Below are positions 45,012 through 57,663 of a DNA stretch of 64,000 nt, piece by piece. Origin of the DNA: Sorghum bicolor (lineage: Eukaryota; Streptophyta; Magnoliopsida; Poales; Poaceae); assembly GCF_000003195.3 (NCBI RefSeq), contig NC_012878.2:19506641-19570640 (forward strand). Direction: 5' to 3'. How positions within the stretch are numbered: position 1 is the first letter of the stretch; each line of letters opens with the position of its first letter. The notes under the pieces were generated by a model, which saw nothing but the letters and a program-made list of their open reading frames with translations, did not search any database and was not told where the DNA came from. The position numbers and the translations under genes were made by a program.

Positions 45012-47058
45012 AAGGTAAAATTAGTAGTTATCCATATTTATCCTTTCTGCATTCCCTTTTCCCTTAAATTATTGACTTTCCTTAATAGTTTGTTAGTTAA
45101 TCATGCTATCTTGAAAAGAAATTTAAAATATTAAAAACAGTAAGCCCCATGTGAGTATGCTCATGGCATAAAACCCATAAGTACATTCACTGTGGTGGCG
45201 CAAAAATAAAAATATTTCTATCCTATAAAAATGAAAATATAAAAATAAATTTGTTGTCTATTTGAGCTCCACAGAATTCAAGGATCAAAGAAGACTAGCA
45301 GACGAAGGACATCCTAATCGCTGTCAGGGTGCTGCCGACATTCAAATATACCTCCGCCACCTGCTAGCTACATCAAAAAAAATTACATCAAAATCCAGCT
45401 TAGGGGAGAGTACCCCCATTTATCTAGCTAAGTGTTTCTACTCGCGTTTATACTTTACTCCAATAATAAAAAGATGCATAATCATAAAAACCCAAATAAA
45501 GATTTTATGCTTATATATATCTTTGCTTAGTTTGCTAAATAAATAAATAAATAAAGTTTGCTATAAACCCTCAGTATAAGCTCTCACATGGAAATGATGA
45601 ATAGTTGTTTTACCATGACTACTTCTCAAAATTGAATTCTCTCTCAAGTTTAGGCATGACTATTATGAATAAAGATTTGCTCTAAACCTGAACTTGTGGG
45701 AAGAGTACTTGATCTAAAGTCTAAGTCGTTAACGGATATGATATGGGAAGGTTGAGCATCTGTTTATCTGTTCCTAGAGATGCTAGAATTCTGAAGAATT
45801 TTATCTTTGAAAATCTTTAAAATGTTGCATGATGAGTTCCTGTATGACGAGAGTTTAAAATCTTACCACAGCCATATATACATGCTTATTAGACTACGAA
45901 CCATACATTTTCTTTTTACTGCTTATGAGCATTGAGTTTGGTCAAGCTGTGTAGACCCTTAAGAGCTTGTCATGCGGTTAAAATCAAGATTCACTTGCAC
46001 GTTCACTCATACATGCTGCTTCTACTCCGGAAGTACGCATCCACATACATCCACTCATTTCCATCTCTAGATTCACCCAAAATTATTCTACTCCTATCCA
46101 GGAGAGAATAGCCAAAAACATTATCCTATCCCTGTTATTCCCCGTGAAATAAATGCTCGAGATATTTTGGTTACTACCACTTGCTACATTATTCTAGGAG
46201 GGTGAGTGCTGTGAAAAAAAAGTAAAAATGAGGAAATAAAAAGGGGCAAGTGCCCGGAACCTCGAAGAAAAGAAAAAGTGAGATGAGAGGTAAAAATGGA
46301 CAAGTGTCCGATAGTAGAATTAGGGGTACAAGATACCCACCTGAGAGAAAAGAAAAACAAAATATAGAGCATCTCATTCCCCTCAAAAAGCATCAAAGTG
46401 CAAGAAAGGTATGTATCCCCTCAAAAGAGCAAAAGTAGAATTAGACCTTCACCATTGTTTTCACCATTATCACCATCATAACCATATACCATTCATTCGC
46501 CACACATGCACATCTTGATTTGACTTATTGACTTGTTTCTCTGGATCCATGGTTTGACTATGCAATAAATGTCTTGTAAGTATGTATTAGCTGTCTCCCA
46601 CCTATGAGCTCCAGATATCAAAACCTTATTAGAGTAGGGTGAGAGAGAAGGCAATGTCACTATGCCTCATATCAAAAAAAATGCCACATGCTTTGAGAGA
46701 AGGCATATACCATCACTGCCTTGGTAAGGATCCAGAAATACCACAAAAGAGAGATTTGAGAGAGTCATACAAAGGAATCTCTAAGTTTTATTTGAAAATC
46801 TACAAAAACTCCAGAGCTATAGTTGATCAAGAACAAGAGACATGTCGCTTGACTTGACCGTTCTATCTTTTAACTGCACAAGACACAAGTGACGGTTGCA
46901 AGCCCCATGGTGGAAGGTAATATGAGTAAGTTTAAATCTTAACAGTTTACCCTAACCCAGAGATGAGATCTTGTTTGAACGCATGTGTACCATTAAGGCA
47001 TGAAACCACTGCAGAAACTCTTGAGTCCATCCTTGCTCAGGGACAAGCAAGAGGTAAG
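45012..47058 (+). other. Conserved non-coding 3' interior of A
   Basis: No supported gene is present. It is colinear with 62229-64000 of B. It includes CCCCATGTGAGTATGCTCAT (a hairpin-like stretch near 45145), AT-rich spacers, the hairpin cluster at 46244-46338 and short frames that are not conserved in B. Confidence 0.65.
46244..46338 (+). other. Cluster of three short hairpins in A
   Basis: GGGCA-AG-TGCCC (46244-46255), GGACA-AG-TGTCC (46298-46309) and GGGTA-CAAGA-TACCC (46324-46338) follow one another. All three have perfect 5-bp stems and loops containing AG. The same set recurs in B at 63553-63649. Confidence 0.65.
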
Positions 47059-47068
47059 CTTGGGGGAG
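47059..47068 (+). other. Polypurine tract of A
   Basis: CTTGGGGGAG lies immediately upstream of the right LTR. Confidence 0.78.
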
Positions 47069-47069
47069 T

Positions 47070-47760
47070 TGTTGACGGTCCTTAACTATCAAATTTAATC
47101 ATTAAATAAATAAAGAAAAGGATCCAAATGCAACCAACACCCTTAGGGTTTTATTTGACAGAATTCCACGAGTTTTGGTGTTTGTCTATTTCGGCAGAGG
47201 GGTTATCAGGAAATATGGAGGAAAGGCCCACACGTCTGGTTTACATAGAGATATTAACGTGTGCGGCAATTTTCTCTCATCTAGAAGACTCCAGAAGCCA
47301 TAGGAATGAACGGGAAGCCGAGCAGGCCCGGGGACAGGGCGCCCACCCTCCCCCTTGGGCTCCCGCCCTGGCTCAGCAGCCAATCAGGCTCCACCTCGAG
47401 GATTATGCTCCACCGCCATTGAGGATCAAGGAAAACCGAATGATTAAGGTCGGTTTGATTCGACGGCCCACATTCATATGGAAGGGATATATAAGAAGGA
47501 CCCCTGGCCCCTGGAGGAGACACCTCTTCATCCCAATTCATTATTCATAAACAGAGAAAAAGCTAGGGTTTGGAGATGAGAGCTCTCCTCTCTTCTCTAA
47601 ACTAGAGGAGATCTAGATAGTAGCGAGATGGAGAGCGAGGGAGGATTGGAGGAGAGGCCGGCCTATCGGTTCTTCGTCCGGTTGTACTTCGCCATGATCA
47701 AGCTCTAATCAAGCTTGCTCATGGGATGACTCTGGTAATCTACTTCTATTTCATTATGCA
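47070..47760 (+). repeat. 3' LTR of A, truncated by insertion of C
   Basis: It matches 28106-28800 and stops at the same point in TCATTATGCA where C begins. The left LTR continues with GTTACTATCC, so about 635 bp should lie beyond C, outside the window. TATATAA is at 47488-47494. Confidence 0.87.
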
Positions 47761-47761
47761 G

Positions 47762-50700
47762 TGTGGCAGAACCTCCTAAGTGTTTGGGCCCACCGACACC
47801 TGTCATTGTCCTAAGGACCTCTGACAGTGATGCCGGGGATCCTCCCACTCTAGAAGTCCGATGAGCATCTCAGGACGCTCATTCCACCGCTACCTGTGGC
47901 GTATCAAGCAAGCTCGTCCTGACCAATAGCGATGGTCAATTAACGAGAACTTCTTCTTCTCGCCCTTACAGGATAGCAAGTGGCCACCTTAACACCAGGA
48001 TCACTCATTGTGAAGACATTACAGTATCACAAACGACATATGACCAAAATAATATTTCAGAGTAAAACAGCGGAAGCATTACGTAACTTAATTTACAAAA
48101 GTAGTTCTTCCAAATAGTAGAGTGTTATTACAAGCCAGATCCAGCGGAGCAACTTAAACTTTAGTACATAGATTACAAACTTACAGACCCTGCCCAAGGG
48201 TCACGCTCACTCTTCTTCGTCGTCAGCCTCGATGACGGTCATACAACAGGGTTCGAAACATGTCGGCTCCTGAACCTCACCTGCAACAGGGGTTATGAAA
48301 CCCTGAGTACGGGAGTACTCAACAAGACTTACCTGGTGGAAAAAGAGGAGAAATTAGGGATGCAGGCTTAGGGTAGATAAGGAGTGGCTGAGCAAGGAGC
48401 CAAATTGTTTTGCTAAAAAGCTTACTAATAGTGCGTCCTTACTTTCAAGTTTTACCCACGAATTCCTCTCCTTAAGAGGTCGAGGAGTTCGAGGACAGTC
48501 TATCTAGTTGCTTCTCATAGACAAGTCTGTAAGTTCCTAGTCCTTAATCAAATTATTTTCTATCCAACGGCCATAGCTTCATGTCACTCTGAGTTCGGGA
48601 ATTGGGATCCGAATCTCATGAGACATTTCCCCCTTTTCCATTTTACAGCTTAGTTGCATATTTATCTACGATGAGGGTTAGTGGATTGAGTCTCCCAATC
48701 GGGGAGCAATGACGATTCGAACTGCTTAGCAATCCAGCTGGAGTTCCTAACCACCCGACATATGTAGAACCAAATCTTGCATATGTCAACCCAAATCAAG
48801 CTTTCCCCAAATTTGACTAGGTTCACGGCACCCGAGAGCACAGTACTCCACCATCCTACAGCCGATCTAGATGTTTCCCGGTCATCTCAGATCCGTAAGG
48901 TGGGTACACGCTACTCTCGCCATCACTCCACGCCCAGTGCGCGAGTAGCTGTTCGCGTTGAGGGATCACAAGACCGGGCTTACCGAGGGCAAGTGGCTAG
49001 TACTATAAATTCTCAACCCAGCGGGCCATCAACGGACCGGTCCTTAACCGACACAGTTGGAGACACTACTTTAAGACTCTATTCTTAAAGAAAGTCCACC
49101 GACCGGTCTCAAGTTGAAACATTATTGACCATAAGTGTATTCCACAAAAACCCTTCAAACTTTCTTGTTTGAAAACTTATCTAGTAGTAGGGCTAAGCAT
49201 CACTACGCAATTTTAAAATAAAACAGGTGCCATGGACAAGATAACAAATATCAAGGTAGTAAATGCAGCAAGTAGGTTAACCTAATTCTCAACTACCTAA
49301 TGCAGCATTTTCAATTCATAAGTGATAAAAGATTTAAAACATTCAAGGAGGGGTTAATGCATCCGGGGCTTGCCTTGGTTGCAGAGCTGAGAGGGACCCT
49401 TAGAGACTTCCCAAGTCTCGGATTCTACTTCCTCGAACGGAGCACCGACCTCGGGGTTCGGTTCAACGGTCGCTCCTTCGGTCTCGTGCACTATACGCAA
49501 AATGATGTATGCTTGATATGCTTATGACAAATATATAAGGACTGAGTTGAGTACAATTGGCCTTCTCGGTGCAACACAGACTAAACAATAATTAAGGTTG
49601 TTTATCATCTTAGTGTATTTACCCAAGAGGTTGCATCAGTAAACTAAGATTTCTCTTAATTCACAATTATCCTTATTTAACTACTTATTAATCCTTTTTA
49701 TGTTAATTAATTCTTAGTTAAGTATTAATAACAGTAATTAAACATTAATGCCAAACAATAATTAAATGCCAAAGGTCACTAAGGCTAATGACCTCAGGTC
49801 ATCACACAATCCCAAAATCAATCAAACCCTAATATTGAGAATTTAACTAATTATTATCTAATTATTCTAGAATTATTATTTAATTACTAATTAAGGGTTT
49901 AATAATATTTTATTCAAACATTATCCAAATGCCACCAAATTTTGTGTGAAGCCAGGGAATAATATTCAGAGGCATCCCACAAATGTTGGTGATTTTTGGA
50001 CATACAATTAAATTATTAAAATTCAAGGAAGTTTCATTTACCAAATAAAAGAGGCAATTTTTATATACATGAAAACTGCCAGAAAATAGAATCCAATATT
50101 TTTCCTAGGTTCTACTTATTTTATGGAACCTATGCAAAAATTTCCATGATTTTTGAATCAGTACATGATTTTCTATTCAAATTCAAACATCAAGCATTTT
50201 TAAGCAAAAAGAAAAGGGAAAACACACTGTGTTACGCGGCCGGCCCGCTTGGTCACGGCCCAAGTCGGCCCGAGAGCCTCCCGCGTTGCGCGCGGGCGCT
50301 GCCCTCCTCACGCGGCCACTGACGGGCGGGTCCCGCTAGTCAGACCCTCCTTCCTCCTCTCTCTACGAGACGCTGACGGGGAGGTCCCACCCATCGGCTT
50401 CTTCTTCATCATGCACGGCGGCTCGGCCATGGCTCCGGACGCCGTTGGCGAGGGTCTTAGCCCACGCGCGCGTGCGCACCAGCACCGTCTCACCTTCGCG
50501 ACGCCACTGCTATCCTCTAATCGTGCCCTACCCTCTCCCTCCATCTCGGCCACGCGAATGGCTGGCGGCCGCCATAGCCGACCACAGGCCGGCCACTAGG
50601 GCTCGGTAGAGCGCAAACGAGCAAGTCCGGGAGATTCGGGAAGAAGTGGGGAGCATGGTGCTCACATCACCACGGCGGGAGAAGCAACAGAAAGCTTTGG

Positions 50701-52030
50701 CGATGGTGGCGGTGTCGTCGGGCGGGCGCTCTAGCTTAGGCGAGGTCGTCCCGGTGGATCTGTTCACGTCCAGGGAGAAAGAGCAAGCGCATGAGCATCT
50801 GGGGAATGAAAAGAACTTGAAACTGCTGCTAGCAAGGCGTGATACCGACTGGAACAACGTGACCACGGGAAGAGCTCCACGGCGGCGGACCCGGCTGGAG
50901 TTGGGGGAGAAGAAGAAGCTCCGGCGATTGGGCGGGTTAGAGGGTGAGCTAGGGGGTACCCTGAGCTCGCAAGGGTGTGGCGAACGTTGTGGAGTGCAAT
51001 TGAGTTGGAGAGGGATCGAGTGCGGTGAATTTGAGAGAGAGGGTCGTCAGGATTCTTCGGCTCTGGACGGGGAAAACGCGCGGCACCGCCCGTGCTGGTG
51101 CTCAAGGAGAGGGGGAAGCAAGCCCAGGGCGTCCACATAGCCCAGTGACGCAGGCAGGCAAGCAGCTGCGTGCTCGCACGCGCGGACGCGGCGCTGCACG
51201 TGCGGCAGCCGCGCTGATAGGGCGCCGTGATCCCTATCGGGTCACTGTAGCCGTCCATATCCACCTTGCTTTGGTATTTTGCAAAATTCGCCCAAAAGTT
51301 GAACTGAAGCCAAATTTTCACCAAAATGAAAGTTGTGCAGAAATTTACAAACTACAAAACATGATTTGGTGACCAAAACTAATTCGGAGTGGAAAAGGGT
51401 GAATTTGACAAAACAGTTTGAACTTCAAATCTCAAATTGGGGAAATTCAAATTTTTGAATTGGGGCAGATCAGAATTTCCAAAATTACTTTTGATTTTCC
51501 ATAACAACTTGAAAAATTCCCAACATGAAAGTTGTTCAACTTTTTGAGCTCTACAACTTTCATGTTGGTCACTTTTCAAGATTCCAAATAGATTTTGAAT
51601 TGAGGATTCAAATTGGAAAAGGGGACACTTTTTTGGAAAACTGTATTTTCAAAATTACTTTGAATTTTGCATTGAAACTTCAAAAACTCAAAACACCAAA
51701 GTTGTACATCTTGACAAGGTCTACAACTTTGCTTTTGAACTCAACTTCAAATTTTGCTTAGTTTTTAAATTGCACAAAAGGGGGCAAAACAAGGCTTTTA
51801 AAATCAGGGTTTCCCCCCCCCCCATTTTCTCGGAAATCCTCCACCCTAGGAATTATACAACCAACACAAGCATCACTTCACCACATAAGCACACTTTACT
51901 TCCCTAAGCACAAGCAATCAAAATAAACTTGTTTTAAGTTGGTGCATCAAGTTGTGCTTAATCAATATGCTATGCAATGCTCATGATGACATGGTCCAGT
52001 TTTAGTAACCGTAACATCGGGGATGTTACA
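47762..52030 (-). repeat. 3' LTR of element C
   Basis: It is 4,269 bp. On the minus strand it starts TGTAACATCCCCGATG and ends GGTTCTGCCACA. It has a GC-rich block (about 50230-51240), AT-rich stretches, and a region (51280-51760) with repeated short motifs such as AAAGTTGT and CTACAACTTT. The conserved hairpin at 48305-48320 is shared with D. A 186-codon frame in the GC-rich block has no recognisable domain. The paired LTR is not available, so insertions inside it cannot be excluded. Confidence 0.8.
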
Positions 52031-52045
52031 GCCCTTCCCCCTTAA
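52031..52045 (-). other. Polypurine tract of C
   Basis: On the minus strand TTAAGGGGGAAGGGC directly precedes the LTR and follows GGGGACGAGATTTC, as in D. Confidence 0.83.
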
Positions 52046-52234
52046 AGAAATCTCGTCCCCGAGATTTAAATCCTTAGGGTATGTAATGGAAAAGGAAATT
52101 TGTCAAACTATTTCATCTTCAACCTTTTCATAAGACAAGAAGCTGGGGAAGACTACTCAATTGTAAACATATATGTACACTAAGTACATGGCTTTGGCTA
52201 CCCTTTTCCTTCACTCGATTACACTTTCTATTTA
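52046..52234 (-). other. Short 3' spacer of C
   Basis: No gene is seen between the gag-pol stop and the polypurine tract. Confidence 0.6.
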
Positions 52235-55200
52235 TCAGATGTTGTCTTGAAGAGAAGCATGGAACTCAGGAAAATTCTCCATTAGATAATCTTTAGATTC
52301 CCATGTGGCTTCCTCTTCGGAGTGCTGGATCCATTGCACCTTGTACCACTTGGTAGTTGTTCTTCGAGTAACTCTATCTCTTTGGTCCAATACTCGGATA
52401 GGGTATTCCGCATAAGTCAGATACGGTTCAAGTTTCACATCTTCGATATCTTGAACTTGGTCTAGTACCCGAAGACACCTTTTCAGCTCAGACACATGGA
52501 ATACATTGTGTATCATGGATAATCGTTCGGGCAGTTTAAGGCGGTAAGCTACCTGTCCACATCGGTCGATGATTGGAAACGGGACAATGTAACAAGGCGC
52601 TAACTTGCCTTTAACGCCAAAACAATTTACTCCTTTCAATGGGGATACCTTCAAATACACATGGTCACCTTTGGCGAATCTTAAGGGTCGACGTCTTTTA
52701 CCGGCATAGCTTTTCTGTCGAGACTGAGCAATCTTCAAGTTATTTTGGATTTGTCTAACTTTGTTCTCAGTTTCTTTTACTAAGTCAACCCCAAAGAACC
52801 ACCTTTCTCCAGGCTCTGACCAATGTAGTTGAGTTCGGCATAGACGGCCATATAGTGCCTCGAAGGGAGCCATCTTAATACTTTCTTGGTAGCTATTGTT
52901 GTAGGAAAACTCTGCTAGAGGCAAGCAGTCATCCCACTTATCTGGGAAATTCAGGGCACAAGATCTTAATAGATCTTCTAGGGTTTGATTCACCCTCTCT
53001 ATTTGCCCACCTGTTTGAGGGTGGTAGGCGGTACTGTATAAAAGCTTGGTGCCCAAAGATTCATGTAAGCATTTCCAGAACTGGGAGACAAATTGTATGC
53101 CTCTATCTGACACTATTGTCTTTGGCACCCCATGCAAACATAGTATACGATCAAAATAGATCTGAGCATAGGTGGATGTATGATACGATGTCTTTATAGG
53201 TAAGAAGTGTGTTGTTTTGGTGAGACGATCCACAATGACCCAAATAGAATCAAAGCCTTTGGCCGTCTTAGGCAATCCTACTATGAAATCCATACTAATA
53301 TCATCCCATTTCCATGCTGGAATAGGCAAAGGTTGCAACTCTCTAGCGGATTTGAGATGAATAGCTTTGACCTTTCGGCATGTGTCGCATTGGGCCACAT
53401 AACGGGCTATTTCTATCTTCATTTTGGTCCACCAAAACCTTTGCTTCATGTCCTGATACATTTTATTGCTTCCTGGATGAATGGAATATCTTATGGTATG
53501 AGCTTCATCCAGGATTTGCTGACGTGGCTCAGGTACCTTTGGAACCACTAACCGGTTTTTGAACCAGATTACTCCTGCATCATCCACCTTAAAGTCCGTG
53601 GGTGCTCTGTTAGAAATTTTCTCTTTAAGATGTTTCATGCCTTTGTCTTCTTTTTGTGCTTCCATGATTTGAGCTTCAAGATTGAAATCAATCTTTAGAT
53701 TGGCAAGGCTTCCTTGGGAAATCATTTCTATCCCCACGTTCTCTAGCTCTTGGCACAAAGTTATATCTTTAGGCGTTACTATTAAGCAATTACAGTGAGC
53801 CTTACGACTGAGGGCATCAGCTACTATATTCGCCTTGCCAGGGTGATAATGCACCTCAAGGTCATAATCTTTGATCAATTCTAGCCACCTTCGCTGGCGC
53901 ATATTAAGTTCAGCTTGAGTAAAGATGTACTTTAAGCTCTTGTGATCTGTGTATAGGTGACAAGTGTTCCCCAACAGATAATGGCGCCAGATCTTTAATG
54001 CATGTACTACGGCGGCTAGTTCAAGATCATGGGTCGGGTAATTCTCTTCATGTGGTTTAAGCTGTCTATAAGCATATGCAATTACGTGACCCTCCTGCAT
54101 TAGCACACAGCCTATCCCTATTCCTCATGCGTCACAATACACATCAAAGGGCTTTTCAATATCTGGCTGGGCTAAGACAGGTGCAGTTGTCAATAACCTT
54201 TTCAGAGTCTGGAAGGCTCGCTCACATTCAGATGACCAAACAAATTTTGTTTGATTCTTGAGCAAGGTCATGATTGGTTTAGCTACTCTTGAAAAGTCCG
54301 TGATAAAGCGATGGTAATATCCCGCCATACCCAGAAAACTATGGACCTCGTGTACCGTAGTCGGAGGCTTCCAATTCAACACATCTTCTACTTTACCTGG
54401 GTCTACAGCGACTCCCTCCGCTGATAATACATGACCCAGGAAATGGACTTTGTCCAGCCAGAACTCACATTTGCTGAACTTGGCATATAGTTGATGCTCC
54501 CTGAGACGGGTCAGCACAATTCTCAGATGTTCAGCATGTTCTTTCTTATTTTTGGAGTATATCAAAATGTCATCAATGAAGACAACCATGAATTTGTCTA
54601 GCTCTGGCATGAAGACAGAGTTCATCAAGTACATGAAATGGGCCGGTGCATTGGTCAACCCAAAAGACATCACCAAGTATTCATACAGCCCATAACGGGT
54701 TGTGAAAGCCGTTTTGGGTACATCTTCCGGCCTAATTTTAATTTGGTGGTACCCTGATCTCAAATCAAATTTTGAGAACACTTTGGCATCGGCTAACTGG
54801 TCAAATAGCAAGTCAATACGGGGCAAGGTGTACTTGTTCTTAATCGTCACCTCATTCAGGGGACGATAATCGACACACAGCCTTAATGTTTGATCTTTCT
54901 TTTTCACAAATAAGGCTGGGCAACCCCATGGAGAGGAACTAGGCTGAATAAAACCTTTCTGCAACAGCTCTTGTAGTTGGGTTTTCAATTCGGCCAGTTC
55001 TTTCGGTGCCATTCGATAGGCCCTTCGAGATATTGGGGCTGTCCCTGGTTTCAATTCTATACTGAACTGGACATCCCAGTCCGGTTGCAGACCTGGTAGG
55101 TCTTCAGGAAATACATTCGGAAAATCCTGAACTACCGGGATATTTTTGACTGCAGACACATTAGTGTCATGAACCTGCCCAATTGCCCGTTTGGGAGTAA

Positions 55201-56761
55201 CTAATTGGATTAGAAGGTAAGAATTCTCATTGGGCAATGGTATTTTAATGGTTCGATGCAAAGTGTCTAGCACAGCCCCTCGTTGTGCCATCCAGTTCAT
55301 GCCCAGTATAACATCAATCTCCTGGTCTTTAAGAACAATCATGCTAGTGGGAAAACTATGCCCACCAAATTCGATGGGTATCTGGTGAACCATTTCTTTA
55401 GAACTCAGTCGTCCTCCTGGCGACTGTATATAAAAATGATCTTGTGTTTCCCCAATGGGTATGCCATGCTTCATCACAAAGGTGCGGTTGATGAATGTAT
55501 GAGATGCACCAGAATCGAAAAACATTAAAGCAGGATGTTTCGCAACAGGAAACATACCCATCATTACCGGTTCTCCTTCCGGTATCATCTCCACCTCTGT
55601 ATGGAAGACATGTCCCACTTTCTTTATGGGTTTACCCCTTTGCACATTTTGTCCTTTCTGAGCCCCAGTCCTGAATTGCCTCGGCTGGGGTTGGCCAATG
55701 GGTGGCCTTTGGAAAGTGGGGTTAGTTTGGCGGGGGTAGGGGCATTCTTTAGAAAAATGCCCAGGCTTACCACAATTGGAAAAAGGATAATTGTGGCTGG
55801 GTGGAGCAGTGGGACGAACACCTGGGGCGTTCGGCTGGCGTGGTGCAATGGCGATGGCAGTAGGTCGAGGATATACCTGCTGCCCTGGTCTATATTGTGG
55901 AGGGGGGAAGGGACCACGAGAAGGTGACGGCGCTGGGAAGCGTCCGTGGCCCTGTGGATGATAAATGATCCTCTGGCGCTTTTAACCGCGACCAGAGATT
56001 GAGGAAGAAGCGGCCTTCTTCTTGGCTTCTTTGTGTTTCCTATTCTTTTCTTCTGACGCGATGGCAATATTTACCGCCTCGTAGAAAGTAGCATTTTGAC
56101 AGGTAGTCATCATGGTCTGAAGTTTGGTATTGAGACCACGCATGAAACAGGCCTTCTTCTTTCTATCCATGTTCACATGGTCTGTGCCATATTGAGAAAG
56201 ATGATTAAATTTTGCCACCTACTCCATGGCACTTTTATCGCCTTGCTGCAAGGCAAGAAATTCTTCGGCCTTCATGGCCATAAGCCCTTCTGGGATATAA
56301 TGGGCACGGAACGCGTCCTTAAATTCTGTCCAGGTGACCTGGTGTCCTAGATCTTAGATAGCTAGAAAATTCTCCCACCAGGCACCCGCAGCTCCCCGAA
56401 GCTGTTGGGCTGCGAACAAGGGCTTTTGAGTTTCCGAACATCGGATCAGACTGAACTTGTGCTCCATTGTCCGGAGCCAGTCATCAGCCTCTAACGGCTC
56501 ATCAGCCTTGGTGAATACCGGGGGCCTTGTCTCGGTAAAGTCCACGTACCGAGTTTCTCCCTCCCCATTGTGCTGTGCCCTGAAGTTTGGGGCGGGGTGT
56601 GGTTGGCGTTGTGCTAACTCGCGCAACAAGCGAGCGTTGTCGGTAGTGGCACTCAAAAGAACAGCAATGGCATCTGCCAGGGAAGGTGGAGTAGGTGGAG
56701 GGTTGGGGATGTCCTCCCCTCCCTAAGATGACCCGGCTCCATCAGATCCACGAGTACGCAT
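52235..56761 (-). pseudogene. Gag-Pol of C with chromodomain, five nonsense codons
   Basis: One frame runs from an ATG at 56761 (MRTRGSDGAG) to 52235, about 1,509 codons. In order: gag core (EADDWLRTMEHKFSLIRCSE; AAQQLRGAAGAWWENF), zinc knuckle ([14 protein letters not shown], with the first Cys replaced by Phe at 55781-55783), protease ([12 protein letters not shown]), reverse transcriptase ([17 protein letters not shown]), RNase H ([15 protein letters not shown]), integrase ([15 protein letters not shown] and a Glu 35 residues later), and a C-terminal chromodomain ([20 protein letters not shown]) that in chromoviruses reads histone marks to choose integration sites. In-frame stops lie at 56723-56725, 56354-56356, 56219-56221, 55982-55984 and 54125-54127. 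No frameshift is needed. Confidence 0.9.
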
Positions 56762-56958
56762 CGGCATCTGCTACAAGAATCATATGTACTTGTTACCGCA
56801 TGGAATTCATAACTTAAAACATATCTTACATACTTCCATCAGTTCAGCACACTCGAAATAAACGAGTACATCTTTAAAGGAAAACACTATACTACAGACC
56901 CGACCCCACTACGGTAGACTAGGAATCCTTCAACGACGTTGCCCGCGACTTCACCGAA
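56762..56958 (-). other. Spacer between ORF0 and gag of C
   Basis: About 200 bp separate the two frames; no gene is seen. Confidence 0.55.
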
Positions 56959-57663
56959 CTAGTCCGTGTGGTCAGAGCCGTAGCCCGGGTCGTCATTGTC
57001 ATCGTCATGGTTACCCCCCGGGTTATCATCACCGGAGTCGGATTCCTACTCGTCACTGAGGTCTTGGTCGGGTTCCCCATCATCCGCCAACTCTCCGTCC
57101 GTGTCCATCTCCCCTTCACCTGGAGGTGGATGGAGCTGATGGTATAGGTCGAATGCGATATCACGGTACTGCATCGCCAAGTCGTTGACGGTGTCTAGAT
57201 GATGTGCCAGCTCGAGCTTCTCCAGCTGCAGCTGGTCTTCCCGCTGCCACACGACATCCCTCTGCGTGGTGACAGTGGCCGCCATCTTCACGTACAGATC
57301 TTTAAGGTACTTGGTTTTGTCCAGCTTAGCCTTTAGTCTGGTTAGCTCGTGCCTGTGTGCGCTCCTGGCCTCCTCTTCTCAGGCAATAGCGGCATTCCTT
57401 TCTTCCACCATACGGGACAACATTGCCTCGCAGTTCTCGGTGGCTTGTTTTTGTTTTGTTAGTTGAGCTTTAAGTTCACCAATCTCCATGACATTGTACA
57501 TCCTTTCTCTCGTCACTTCGGTTAGCTCGGCGGACAACCTTTCCACCTCCTGCTGAGATGGTGAACGACTACTACTTGCTTGAATGCTTCGTGGGGCCAA
57601 CTGGTGTTTAGACACCCCTTTAGGACCAGTCCTCTTGCGCGGAGTCTGCTTCCAATGACCCAT
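56959..57663 (-). pseudogene. ORF0 of C: coiled-coil frame upstream of gag
   Basis: A frame of about 235 codons opens MGHWKQTPRKRTGPKG (basic) and continues into a long heptad-like helix region (QQEVERLSAELTEVTRER; ELKAQLTKQKQATENCEAML; QREDQLQLEKLELAHHLDTV). It ends in a very acidic tail (Asp/Glu/Gly-rich). Two in-frame stops (57379-57381 and 57046-57048) break it, yet the coding character continues across both. Extra frames upstream of gag are known in some plant Ty3/gypsy elements; the function here is unknown. Confidence 0.65.

Larger units (their letters stand above)
28106..47760 (+). mobile_element. Element A: Athila-like element without reverse transcriptase, split by G
   Basis: A has a 1,329-bp left LTR, a tRNA-Asp-type primer site, gag (interrupted by G), long conserved non-coding sequence, a short remnant frame, a polypurine tract and a right LTR cut at 47760 by C. 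Without G the interior is about 5.3 kb and holds no protease, reverse transcriptase, RNase H or integrase, so A is non-autonomous. Its sister B shares the same layout. The target-site duplication cannot be checked because the end of the right LTR is outside the window. Confidence 0.88.

Noticed and set aside
46189..46438. Frames over the hairpin cluster of A
   Set aside because: B has different frames at the homologous place, so the conservation is not at protein level.
50249..51324. Frames up to 186 codons in the GC-rich part of the C LTR
   Set aside because: They overlap on both strands, have no recognisable domain and lie inside an LTR.
51805..51825. Run of C in the C LTR
   Set aside because: A homopolymer; length may be a sequencing artefact and no function is implied.
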